Shown here: positions 35,288-43,494 of the stretch, in pieces | Layout: each line of letters opens with the position of its first letter | Position numbering within the stretch: the first letter of the stretch is position 1 | Assembly: GCF_013778505.1 (NCBI RefSeq) | Contig: NZ_JAAOWU010000004.1 | Location: 248,001 to 312,000 of the forward strand | Source of the DNA: Pseudomonas sivasensis | Lineage (GTDB): Bacteria > Pseudomonadota > Gammaproteobacteria > Pseudomonadales > Pseudomonadaceae | Reading direction: 5' to 3' | Length of the DNA: 64,000 nucleotides | The notes under the pieces: model-generated | Told to the model about the DNA's origin: nothing | The model's input: the letters and a program-made list of their open reading frames with translations, nothing else | Databases searched by the model: none | Translations under genes and position numbers: made by a program

Positions 35288-36474
35288 AGCCCATGAAGAC
35301 TAATTCGACACTGACCGCGTTCTATTCAATCGTGACCCTCTTCACCGGCCTCGACATGGCGATTGTGATCGCGATGGTCTGGTTTGGCCTTGAGACCACC
35401 GGGTCCACATTCCTGGTAGGCGCCACCTTGTGTATGGCGACCGTAGTCCCCTATTTATGCGAACAGTACATCGGCAAGTTCTTCACGATTGAACTCAGCC
35501 TGAAACGGCTGCTGTACATACGCCTGGCTGCGTTCGCCGCCGTCCTGGGATTGTCGTTTACCCAGGCCGCCTTGCTGCCGATCGGCTTCCTGGCGATCGC
35601 GTTTGTGGTGGGCGTCACCGACTACTTCACCATCAGTACCCTGGAATCGAAAAACACCAAGCTGGTGCTGGCAGGCCTCACCGACAGCGATACCTGCGCG
35701 CGGTTGATGCAAACCTCCATCCAGATCGGTGCCTTCGGCGGCGCGCTCCTGGGCGGTTTGATCGTGGATGTGTTCTCGGTCAACGAGACGCTGCAAATCA
35801 TCAGCCTGGCGGCGATTGTGTCACTGGCGGGCGTCTACCTGGTGGCCGACAGCCCCAGCGCACACGGCACCGATCAGACCGCAGCCTCCACCGCCGCCGC
35901 GCCGCTGGACCTGCCGCGCAACCTCTACATTCTGATCATTGTGTTGAGCATGATCGGCTTCCATATCGGCGCGTTCAACAGCCTGGTGCCTATCGTTTTT
36001 CAAAAGCTCTATGAGTGGAACGCCACCCTGTTTGGCGTCGCCAGTGGCCTGGCCGGCCTGGGGGCCTTCAGCGCCGCCGTGCTTCCGCGTATCAAGCTCA
36101 ACAGCTATGGGGCCATCGCACTGGTGATTCTGGCGGACGTGGCAATCGTCTACTTCCAGAATCTCTACGTGATGATGGCCGCTGCGTTCCTGCTGGGCTT
36201 TTGCATCAACAGCCTGCGGATCCAACTGCGTAAAACCCTGATTGAATCGGCGCCCAACGACCGGGTAGCCGACGTCATCGCCGCGAAAAGCTCGCTCTAC
36301 TACCTGCTGGTCAGTGGCTCGGCACCGATGATCCTGACGTTCTTTACCACCTCGGGCTTTCTCGGACTCGAAGGCGCACGGCTGTTGATGATCGTCTCCG
36401 CCGGCCTGTTGGCCACTGCCGTACTGGCGTGGAACCTGACCCCCGCAGCCTCGCCTGCCGCCACCACGGAATAA
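35284..36474 (+). CDS. MFS transporter of the SznF-like cluster
   Basis: A 396-residue permease with about twelve helices and the weak sequence signature common among drug or metabolite exporters of the major facilitator superfamily. The ATG at 35284 overlaps the Rieske stop (ATGA), which indicates coupled translation; ATG 35293 is an alternative. Given the cluster, export of the product and hence self-protection is the simplest role, though uptake of a precursor cannot be excluded. Confidence 0.82.
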   Translation: MKPMKTNSTLTAFYSIVTLFTGLDMAIVIAMVWFGLETTGSTFLVGATLCMATVVPYLCEQYIGKFFTIELSLKRLLYIRLAAFAAVLGLSFTQAALLPIGFLAIAFVVGVTDYFTISTLESKNTKLVLAGLTDSDTCARLMQTSIQIGAFGGALLGGLIVDVFSVNETLQIISLAAIVSLAGVYLVADSPSAHGTDQTAASTAAAPLDLPRNLYILIIVLSMIGFHIGAFNSLVPIVFQKLYEWNATLFGVASGLAGLGAFSAAVLPRIKLNSYGAIALVILADVAIVYFQNLYVMMAAAFLLGFCINSLRIQLRKTLIESAPNDRVADVIAAKSSLYYLLVSGSAPMILTFFTTSGFLGLEGARLLMIVSAGLLATAVLAWNLTPAASPAATTE

Positions 36475-36486
36475 GGATTGCACGAC

Positions 36487-37704
36487 GTGAAAACCGTACT
36501 GATTGTTGACCCATTCTCCACGGGCAAGCTCTATGCGCCCCTGCTCAACGCGCAGGGCATACGGTGCATCGCCGTGATCTCCACACGCGCCTTGCCCGAA
36601 CACTTCACCAACGACCTGGTCGCTGAGAATTTCCATGAGGTGTATCACTGGGAAGAGAGCCTGCTGATCACCCTGGAAACGTTGTCTTTGAGCGCAGTGA
36701 TCGCCGGTTGCGAAACCGCCATCTACCTCACGGACTACCTGACGGAGTTGCTCAGCATTCCGGGTAACAGCCGTATCACCAGCGACCTGCGGCGCAACAA
36801 ATTCTCCATGCAGCAGGCGCTGAAAAAACACCAGTTGGCGCACATCGACTCGCACCTGTTGAGCTCGCCAAGCCGCATTGGCGAAGTGGTGGCCAAGCTG
36901 GAAGAGTCGGCCACCTATGTGGTCAAGCCGCTGAATTCGGCCGCCACCGAAGGCGTGGTGTTTGCCCAGGGCAAAGGCGAAGCAGAAACCGCGTTGAGAA
37001 ACGCGGCCTGGCAGCAGAAGAATGACCTGGGTGAGGTCAACCTGGGGTTTATCGTGCAGTCGTTTATCGCGGGGCCGGAGTACGTGGTGGATATGGTCGC
37101 CTTCAACGGCACGTACATCATTGCCAGTGTCTGCAAGTACACCAAAATTCAGAAGAACGGCAGCATGTTTGTCTACGAAAGCCTGGACACACTTGATCCC
37201 CAGGCTGCGCACCTGCAACCGCTGACCGATTACGCCCGCCAGGCAGCCGCGGCGCTCGGCGTGCGGGTCGGGCCGATTCATATGGAGATCATTTGGTCCG
37301 ATGCCGGGCCGGTGATGATTGAAGCCGGAGGTCGCTTGCACGGCGGCATCGCGCCCCTTCTGTTTCAACAGGTCTATCACCCCGACTTGCTGTCGCTGTC
37401 GATCGACAGCTACCTCGGCCACCCACGCCCGCAAGCTGATGCAGCGAGCCAGATCAGCCATGGCCGGATCGGTTTCTTCTGCTCCGATGCACAACGCACC
37501 TTCGATCCTCCCTCTCCCCAGGCCCTCCAGAGTGCCCAAGCGGACGAGGCCTATTGCGGCCACCGGTACTTCATCGCTCCCGGTCATACCACGCCGGTCA
37601 CGATTGACTTCGCCACCTGTCCGGGGCTGTTCTGGCTACAGAGTCCTTCGGCGCTGCAACTGGACACCAGTACCGCGAACCTTCGAAAACTACTCTGGGG
37701 CTAA
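36487..37704 (+). CDS. ATP-grasp ligase
   Basis: A 405-residue ATP-grasp protein: N-terminal Rossmann-like domain (about 1-95), then the ATP-grasp fold with the lysine of YVVKPLNSAATEGV (near 150), the hinge region IVQSFIAGPEYVVD, and the metal-binding acids in HMEIIW and MIEAGGRLHGG (near 275-300). Such enzymes form amide or peptide bonds through an acyl phosphate; close relatives include L-amino-acid (dipeptide) ligases. The GTG at 36487 has AAGGA at nine bases. The gene begins 12 bases after the MFS stop. I infer that it joins the product of the diiron enzyme to an amino acid. Confidence 0.82.
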   Translation: MKTVLIVDPFSTGKLYAPLLNAQGIRCIAVISTRALPEHFTNDLVAENFHEVYHWEESLLITLETLSLSAVIAGCETAIYLTDYLTELLSIPGNSRITSDLRRNKFSMQQALKKHQLAHIDSHLLSSPSRIGEVVAKLEESATYVVKPLNSAATEGVVFAQGKGEAETALRNAAWQQKNDLGEVNLGFIVQSFIAGPEYVVDMVAFNGTYIIASVCKYTKIQKNGSMFVYESLDTLDPQAAHLQPLTDYARQAAAALGVRVGPIHMEIIWSDAGPVMIEAGGRLHGGIAPLLFQQVYHPDLLSLSIDSYLGHPRPQADAASQISHGRIGFFCSDAQRTFDPPSPQALQSAQADEAYCGHRYFIAPGHTTPVTIDFATCPGLFWLQSPSALQLDTSTANLRKLLWG

Positions 37705-37708
37705 GGTT

Positions 37709-38386
37709 ATGCAAAGTCGCTTGATCATCAAAAAATCAGCCTGTGAGCTGGGCATCAATAATGCGTGCGCCGCGGTTATCGAAGACATCACCGTTTCAGA
37801 CGACCAAAGCTTCGTCGGGGTGTTGCAGAGCAACCTGAACCACGTCGCATCCCGCCTCAATGAGCTGGACTCGAACATCGTGTATGAAGGGTTTGCCAAG
37901 CAGCTCAAAAAACTCGGCTACGAAAACACCGTCAGCGCCAACGAAAAGCTGCTGCGGCGCTTCATCGCCAAGGGCGTATACCCCATCAACAACATCGTTG
38001 ACGCCTATAACGCCGTCTCCATCCGTCATGGGGTCAGCATCGGTGTGCACACCTATCATCAGAAAGATGACATCTACGTGATGCGCTCTGACAAACCAAG
38101 GGTTCTACGCCCACTGTTTGCCAAGAAGGCCATCACCATTCCCGTTGGCGATATCGTCTATACCTGCGGGGATGTGCCGTTGGCGAGCATCGGCAAGGTT
38201 GACGCCGACGCCCATGACTTCCGGCTGACGAAGGACTCGTCAAGGCTTCTGGTGGTGATCCTGGGGCATGACGACACGTCGCTTCAATTCAACCAGGGCG
38301 TCATCGAAGAGCTGGTGGACACGCTTCGTCAGAAAATGCCGAACCTGAGCCATCACTTCCTTGAAACGGTTCGCGATCACGCCTGA
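37709..38386 (+). CDS. Free-standing B3/B4 (tRNA-editing type) domain protein
   Basis: A 225-residue soluble protein matching the B3/B4 domain of phenylalanyl-tRNA synthetase beta chain: KLLRRFIAKGVYPINNIVDAYN and VSIRHGVSIGVH carry the family pattern, followed by GDVPLASIGKVD..DFRLT. In PheRS this domain hydrolyses wrongly charged Tyr-tRNA. Free-standing copies may clear tRNAs charged with unusual amino acids or bind small substrates. It begins 4 bases after the ATP-grasp stop. A self-protection role against a toxic amino acid is a plausible inference. Confidence 0.8.
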   Translation: MQSRLIIKKSACELGINNACAAVIEDITVSDDQSFVGVLQSNLNHVASRLNELDSNIVYEGFAKQLKKLGYENTVSANEKLLRRFIAKGVYPINNIVDAYNAVSIRHGVSIGVHTYHQKDDIYVMRSDKPRVLRPLFAKKAITIPVGDIVYTCGDVPLASIGKVDADAHDFRLTKDSSRLLVVILGHDDTSLQFNQGVIEELVDTLRQKMPNLSHHFLETVRDHA

Positions 38387-38414
38387 AGCCACGCGTTGAA
38401 GAAACGGCCGGCGC

Positions 38415-38831
38415 CTAGCGCCAGGCCTTCAGCACGGGGTTGACCACGACTTCCTTCACATGCTCGATGTTCAGCAGGCTTTCCTTGAAGACCATCAGTT
38501 CTTCAAAGCTCCTGTAGCGAACGTCGAGCATCATGTCCACGTCGCCAAACAGTGAGTAGGCGTGCACCACTTGGCTGAACTGCTGGATCTTCGGAAACAC
38601 CAGGTGGCAGTTGCTGCCATTGAGCGTCAGCATCAAGAACGCCGCTTGCAGGGTCTCATCGCCCTCGGCTACGTTGATGGTGAAGCCTAGGATGATGCCC
38701 TTTTCAATCAACTTCTGGACACGCGACTCCACCGCTGTTCGCGACTTATGAACTTGCCGCGCCAATTGCGCCAGGCTGACCCGGGAGTCGTCCTTCAAGG
38801 CTGCAATGATCAGTTCATCAATCTTGTCCAC
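38415..38831 (-). CDS. Lrp/AsnC family regulator
   Basis: A 138-residue regulator: N-terminal helix-turn-helix (DKIDELIIAALKDDSRVSLAQLARQ) and a C-terminal ligand-binding RAM-type domain. Lrp/AsnC proteins commonly respond to amino acids. It is convergent with the biosynthetic run and only 28 bases from its end, so it may be the local regulator. The GTG at 38831 is preferred because it places the HTH at the usual distance from the N-terminus; ATG 38873 adds a Cys-containing 14-residue extension. Confidence 0.8.
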   Translation of the reverse strand: MDKIDELIIAALKDDSRVSLAQLARQVHKSRTAVESRVQKLIEKGIILGFTINVAEGDETLQAAFLMLTLNGSNCHLVFPKIQQFSQVVHAYSLFGDVDMMLDVRYRSFEELMVFKESLLNIEHVKEVVVNPVLKAWR

Positions 38832-38899
38832 TCTGCCGCCCCCACACCGTTCTTTTCTATAACAGACTTTCATTGCCGCTCACGCATGCCTTGGGGCCA

Positions 38900-39775
38900 T
38901 CACGTCGCAGACTTTACGCCAGGCGCAGGCTTTATGCCCAACCGACTGATCCACACCGCCCCGAGAATCACCAACCCACCCAACGCCAGGCGGCCCAGGG
39001 GTTCGTGTTGGTTCCAGATCAGCAGGTTCAGCAACAACCCCACTGGTACATGCAGATTGTTCATCACCGCCAGCGTGCCGCCATGCACCAAACACGCGCC
39101 CTTGTTCCACCAGTACATGCCCAGCGCCGTGCTGACCAGCCCGAGGAACACCAACACACCCCATTGCAGCGGCGCTTGCGGGAGAAAGTCGGCCTTGGCG
39201 AACAGCAGGAACGCCGGCAACACCACCAGCAACGCACCGAGGTAGAAGTAACCGAAGCGCCGGTAGTGCGGCAGGTCACTCGGATAACGCGCTACCAGGT
39301 GCTTGTACATCACTTGCCCGGCGGCGTAGGTGAAGTTGGCCAGTTGCAGCAGCAGGAAGCCCATCAGGAAGTGAGGCGTGATCTGATCGAAACGAATCAC
39401 CGCCGCCCCCGCCACTGCCACCAAGGCGGCGACCAGGGCCCAGGGATTGAACCGCCGGTTAAGCGCATCTTCGATAAGCGTCACGTGCAACGGCGTGAGG
39501 ATGGTGAACAGCAACACCTCCGGCACCGTGAGCACGCGAAAACTCAGGTACAGGCACACGTAGGTCACGCCAAACTGCAGCGCGCCGATCACCAGCATGC
39601 CTCGCATGAAGGCCGGCTCTACCGAGCGCCAGCGGGTCAGCGGGATAAATACCAGCCCGGCCAGCACGACGCGCACCAGCACGGCGAAGTAACTGTCGAC
39701 ATGACCGGCGAGGTATTCGCCGATCAGACTGAAGGAAAATGCCTGAATCAGGGTGACAACCAGTAGATAGCCCAT
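38900..39775 (-). CDS. EamA/DMT family transporter
   Basis: A 291-residue membrane protein with ten predicted helices in two EamA repeats. It resembles the carboxylate/amino acid/amine transporter group of the DMT superfamily. It lies upstream of, and on the same strand as, the Lrp/AsnC gene (gap about 68 bases), so the regulator may control it; an amino-acid exporter beside an Lrp-type regulator is a common pairing. Whether it belongs to the SznF-like cluster is unclear. Confidence 0.82.
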   Translation of the reverse strand: MGYLLVVTLIQAFSFSLIGEYLAGHVDSYFAVLVRVVLAGLVFIPLTRWRSVEPAFMRGMLVIGALQFGVTYVCLYLSFRVLTVPEVLLFTILTPLHVTLIEDALNRRFNPWALVAALVAVAGAAVIRFDQITPHFLMGFLLLQLANFTYAAGQVMYKHLVARYPSDLPHYRRFGYFYLGALLVVLPAFLLFAKADFLPQAPLQWGVLVFLGLVSTALGMYWWNKGACLVHGGTLAVMNNLHVPVGLLLNLLIWNQHEPLGRLALGGLVILGAVWISRLGIKPAPGVKSAT

Positions 39776-39836
39776 GTGTGCCTCGCTTCGAATGGGCGCG
39801 ACATTAAAGGTTTTCAGGGTTTGAAGAAACTCAGGG

Positions 39837-39872
39837 CAAAAAAAACCCGACCTCGCTAAAGCGTCAGTCGGG
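39837..39872 (-). terminator. Terminator of the azoreductase gene
   Basis: On the minus strand CCCGACTGACGC..GAGGTCGGG forms a stem followed by a run of eight T, about 115 bases past the azoR stop. Confidence 0.8.
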
Positions 39873-39986
39873 CAGGAGCACTTAGGAGCAACAAGTGCAA
39901 AGGGAGGTTCGTACGCGTACTTGAAGGGTTTGCGTGGAGCGATATAAACACCGCGCGATTATCTGACGATTAAAGGATCAAGCGGC

Positions 39987-40589
39987 TCATGCCACGAGCT
40001 GCACCAGCAGGGCCTTGGCGTGGTTGATGCCTTTTTCCTGGAAGTCACCGCTCAGGTTCACCCCTTCGGCGTGAATGAAGGTGACGTCATGAATCCCGAT
40101 AAACCCCATGACCTGGCGCAGGTAAGGTTCCTGGTGATCGGAGCTGGCGCCGGCGTGGATGCCGCCGCGCGCGGTAAGGACAATGGCACGCTTGCCGGTC
40201 AACAGACCCTGGGGGCCGGTGGGGGTGTACTTGAAGGTCACACCAGCGCGTAACACGTGATCCAGCCAGGCCTTGAGGGTGCTGGGGATGGCGAAGTTGT
40301 AAATCGGCGCGGCCATCACCAGTACGTCGGCGGCGAGCAGTTCGTCGGTCAATTCGTTGGAGCGGTTAAGGGACACCTGCTCGCTGTCGTTGCGCTGATC
40401 CGCAGGTTTCATCCAGCCGCCAAGGAGGTTGGCGTCCAAGTGCGGCACCGGGTTGAGGGCCACGTCGCGCACGGTGATCTGGTCTGCCGGGTGGGCGGCC
40501 TGCCATTGGCTGATGAACTGCTGGGTCAGTTGACGGGAGATCGAGTCCTGTTGGCGGGCGCTGCTTTCGATGATCAGAACGTTGGACAT
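39987..40589 (-). CDS. azoR: FMN-dependent NADH-azoreductase AzoR
   Basis: A 200-residue flavodoxin-like enzyme that reduces azo compounds and quinones with NADH and FMN. The N-terminal phosphate-binding SSARQQDSIS, MAAPIYNFAIPSTLKAWLDH (about 92-111) and TARGGIHAG (about 138-146) match the AzoR family. Length is typical. A LysR gene about 0.5 kb away on the other strand is a candidate regulator. Confidence 0.92.
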   Translation of the reverse strand: MSNVLIIESSARQQDSISRQLTQQFISQWQAAHPADQITVRDVALNPVPHLDANLLGGWMKPADQRNDSEQVSLNRSNELTDELLAADVLVMAAPIYNFAIPSTLKAWLDHVLRAGVTFKYTPTGPQGLLTGKRAIVLTARGGIHAGASSDHQEPYLRQVMGFIGIHDVTFIHAEGVNLSGDFQEKGINHAKALLVQLVA

Positions 40590-40740
40590 GGCTTCGTAGG
40601 CTCCATCTGTAAATGCTGTAAGTCGATGGAGAAAAGATTAACCATGGCTCATTCGATAAAAAAGCGCAAAAAACTGCTATAACCCATCTAGAAATTTGTT
40701 GATATGCGGAGTATTCCTGTAGACATGCTCCGCTACCCCT

Positions 40741-41055
40741 TTATTTTGGCGCGCAGTCCAAGGCAATCCGCATCTTGATAATGGCGCGGTTGAACTTGAC
40801 CGTGGTGTTGGTGCTTTTGCCTGCCGGCACCGAGACCGTGCGTCGGCGTGGTGCCTCCGGGCCATTGGTGAAGACTACCGAGCACAGGGCATCGTTGGTG
40901 CCGTAGTTGTTTAGTTGAATCGAACTGATGTCGCCGTCCACGTCTGAGGCGGTGTAGTCCACGCTCACGCCACTGATCTTTTTTGTCACGTCGATGGGGT
41001 ACGCAAACGCGCTCATCGGCAGCAGCGCCAATAGCACATAACAAAATTTTCTCAT
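40741..41055 (-). CDS. Small exported protein, 104 residues
   Basis: A signal peptide (cleavage after AFA near residue 18) precedes an 86-residue beta-rich domain with two Cys (LCSVVF and LDCAPK) that probably form a disulfide. Homologues are sometimes mislabelled 3-phosphoglycerate kinase in Pseudomonas genomes; nothing here supports that. Likely a small periplasmic protein of unknown function. It is divergent from the LysR gene with 49 bases between. Confidence 0.7.
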   Translation of the reverse strand: MRKFCYVLLALLPMSAFAYPIDVTKKISGVSVDYTASDVDGDISSIQLNNYGTNDALCSVVFTNGPEAPRRRTVSVPAGKSTNTTVKFNRAIIKMRIALDCAPK

Positions 41056-41104
41056 TCGGCAGTCTCCAATAAGGACCGCCAGCTTAGGACAAGAGGAACC
41101 TATC

Positions 41105-42028
41105 TTGAAAGCGCCCCGCGTTACCCTCGATCAATGGCGCACGCTGCAAGCCGTGGTCGACCATGGCGGCTTCGCCCAGGCGGCCGAAGCGCTGCACCGT
41201 TCGCAATCTTCGGTGAGCTACACCGTGGCCCGCATGCAAGACCAGCTTGGCGTGCCGCTGCTGCGCATCGACGGGCGCAAAGCCGTGCTCACTGACGCCG
41301 GTGAAGTGCTGTTGCGCCGCTCCCGGCAACTGGTGAAAAACGCCAGTCAGCTGGAAGACCTCGCCCACCATATGGAACAGGGCTGGGAAGCCGAAGTGCG
41401 GCTGGTCGTGGACGCTGCCTACCCCAACGCCCGCCTGGTGCGCGCCCTCACAGCCTTTATGCCGCAAAGCCGTGGTTGCCGCGTGCGCCTGCGTGAAGAG
41501 GTGTTGTCCGGCGTTGAAGAGTTGTTGATCGAAGGCGTGGCCGACCTGGCGATCTGCGGCTTCAGCATCCCCGGTTACCTGGGCACGGAAATGAGCGACG
41601 TGGAATTCGTCGCCGTGGCCCACCCCGAGCATCCGCTGCACCGTATGAATCGCGAGCTGAGCTTCCAGGACCTGGAAAGCCAGATGCAAGTGGTGATCCG
41701 CGACTCCGGCCGCCAGCAGCCACGGGATGTGGGCTGGCTCGGCGCCGAACAACGCTGGACCGTCGGCAGCCTGGCCACCGCGGCCGCCTTTGTCGGCAGC
41801 GGCCTGGGCTTCGCCTGGCTGCCGCGGCACATGATCGAACGCGAACTCGCCGAGGGCGTGCTCAAGCAACTACCCTTGGAACAGGGCGGCAGCCGTCACC
41901 CCGCGTTCTACCTGTACTCGAACAAGGACAAACCCCTGGGGCCAGCGACGCAGATCCTCGTGGAGTTACTGCGCACGTTTGACACGGCGCCCCTGGACGC
42001 ACCTTTCGCCGCCCCCCAACAAGCCTGA
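41105..42028 (+). CDS. LysR-type transcriptional regulator
   Basis: A 307-residue LysR-type regulator with an N-terminal helix-turn-helix (TLDQWRTLQAVVDHGGFAQAAEAL) and an effector domain. Translation probably starts at a TTG (41105), with AGAGGA at a suitable distance; no in-frame ATG stands before the HTH. The neighbouring exported protein gene and azoR are possible targets. A hydrolase gene follows 14 bases later. Confidence 0.82.
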   Translation: MKAPRVTLDQWRTLQAVVDHGGFAQAAEALHRSQSSVSYTVARMQDQLGVPLLRIDGRKAVLTDAGEVLLRRSRQLVKNASQLEDLAHHMEQGWEAEVRLVVDAAYPNARLVRALTAFMPQSRGCRVRLREEVLSGVEELLIEGVADLAICGFSIPGYLGTEMSDVEFVAVAHPEHPLHRMNRELSFQDLESQMQVVIRDSGRQQPRDVGWLGAEQRWTVGSLATAAAFVGSGLGFAWLPRHMIERELAEGVLKQLPLEQGGSRHPAFYLYSNKDKPLGPATQILVELLRTFDTAPLDAPFAAPQQA

Positions 42029-42042
42029 AACGGAGTTCATCC

Positions 42043-42846
42043 ATGGCCTGGTTCGACCACGAAGGATGCAGCCTGCACTACGAGGAATACGGCCACGGCA
42101 CACCGCTGGTGCTGATCCACGGCCTGGGCTCCAGCAGCCAGGATTGGGAATTGCAGATTCCGGTACTGTCCAGGCACTACCGGGTGATCGTGGTGGACGT
42201 ACGCGGTCATGGTCGCTCAGACAAACCGCGTGAGCGTTACAGCATCCCAGGGTTCACCCATGACGTGGTGGCGCTGTTCGAGCACCTGAACCTGCCTGCC
42301 GCTCATGTGGTGGGCCTGTCCATGGGCGGCATGATCGCTTTCCAGTTAGCCGTGGATGAACCTACGTTGGTCAGAAGCCTGTGCATCGTCAACAGCGCAC
42401 CCGAGGTCAAGGTGCGCAGTGCCGATGACTATTGGCAGTGGGCCAAGCGCTGGACGCTGGCCCGCGTGCTCAGCCTGGCGACCATCGGCAATGCCCTCGG
42501 CGACCGGCTGTTCCCCAAACCCGCGCAGGCCGACCTGCGCCGCAAGATGGCCGAACGCTGGGCAAAAAACGACAAACGTGCTTATCTCGCCAGCTTCGAT
42601 GCGATTGTGGGCTGGGGCGTGCAGGAACGACTTTCGAGGATTACCTGTCCAACCCTGGTCATCAGCGCCGACCACGACTACACCCCCGTGGCCCAGAAAG
42701 AAAACTATGTAAAACTGCTGCCCGATGCGCGGCTGGTGGTGATCAAGGATTCCCGCCACGCCACGCCCTTGGACCAACCCGAAGTCTTTAATACCACCCT
42801 GCTCGATTTTCTAGAGACAGTCGAAACCACTACCCAGGATCACTGA
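42043..42846 (+). CDS. Alpha/beta-fold hydrolase
   Basis: A 267-residue alpha/beta hydrolase: oxyanion segment IHGLGSSSQDW (25-35), nucleophile elbow GLSMGG with Ser93, the acid in ISADHDYTP and the catalytic His in DSRHATPLD near the C-terminus. All three catalytic residues are present. It resembles esterases and the 3-oxoadipate enol-lactonase group; the substrate is not predictable. It begins 14 bases after the LysR stop, and ppiA starts 3 bases after its own stop. Confidence 0.85.
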   Translation: MAWFDHEGCSLHYEEYGHGTPLVLIHGLGSSSQDWELQIPVLSRHYRVIVVDVRGHGRSDKPRERYSIPGFTHDVVALFEHLNLPAAHVVGLSMGGMIAFQLAVDEPTLVRSLCIVNSAPEVKVRSADDYWQWAKRWTLARVLSLATIGNALGDRLFPKPAQADLRRKMAERWAKNDKRAYLASFDAIVGWGVQERLSRITCPTLVISADHDYTPVAQKENYVKLLPDARLVVIKDSRHATPLDQPEVFNTTLLDFLETVETTTQDH

Positions 42847-42849
42847 CCC

Positions 42850-43413
42850 ATGCTGAAAAAAATCGCCTTCTTTGCCGGTTCCGTTCTGTTCGCTGCCAAC
42901 CTGATGGCGGCCGAACCCGCCAAGGCGCCACACGTATTGATCTCCACCACCAACGGCGACATTGAAATCGAATTGGACCCGGTCAAGGCGCCGATCAGTA
43001 CTAAGAACTTCCTGGCCTATGTCGACAAGGGTTTCTACACCAACACGATTTTCCACCGTGTGATCCCGGGCTTCATGGTCCAGGGTGGCGGTTTTACCCA
43101 GTCGATGTCGCAAAAGCCGACCGAAGCACCGATCAAGAACGAAGCCAGCAACGGCCTGCATAACGTGCGTGGCACCTTGTCCATGGCGCGCACCAATGAC
43201 CCGAACTCGGCGACCAGCCAGTTCTTCATCAACGTGGCTGACAACGCCTTCCTCGATCCGGGTCGCGATGCCGGTTATGCCGTGTTCGCCAAAGTGGTCA
43301 AGGGCATGGACGTGGTTGATGTGATCGTCAACTCGCAAACCACTACCAAGCAGGGCATGCAGAACGTGCCAATCGATCCTGTGTACATCAAGTCGGCCAA
43401 GCGCATCGACTGA
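42850..43413 (+). CDS. ppiA: Periplasmic peptidyl-prolyl isomerase (cyclophilin) PpiA
   Basis: A 187-residue cyclophilin that speeds cis-trans isomerisation of proline bonds in the periplasm. A signal peptide (cleavage after MAA near residue 21) precedes the cyclophilin domain with the active-site [13 protein letters not shown] (about 59-71) and the FFINVADN segment. It starts 3 bases after the hydrolase stop. Confidence 0.93.
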   Translation: MLKKIAFFAGSVLFAANLMAAEPAKAPHVLISTTNGDIEIELDPVKAPISTKNFLAYVDKGFYTNTIFHRVIPGFMVQGGGFTQSMSQKPTEAPIKNEASNGLHNVRGTLSMARTNDPNSATSQFFINVADNAFLDPGRDAGYAVFAKVVKGMDVVDVIVNSQTTTKQGMQNVPIDPVYIKSAKRID

Positions 43414-43494
43414 GGTAGCAGGTAGTTCCGCGCGCGGCCCACAAGGCGGCGCGCGCATTTGAAAGGAGAGCCCGCACAGCGGGCGTCATACTCA

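Noticed and set aside
35821..37587. 588-residue open frame opposite the MFS and ATP-grasp genes
   Set aside because: Low-complexity His/Gln/Gly-rich product without domains; the plus-strand genes show clear family motifs and coupled starts.
40741..41055. 3-phosphoglycerate kinase, a label sometimes given to this small protein
   Set aside because: It is a 104-residue exported beta-rich protein without any kinase feature.
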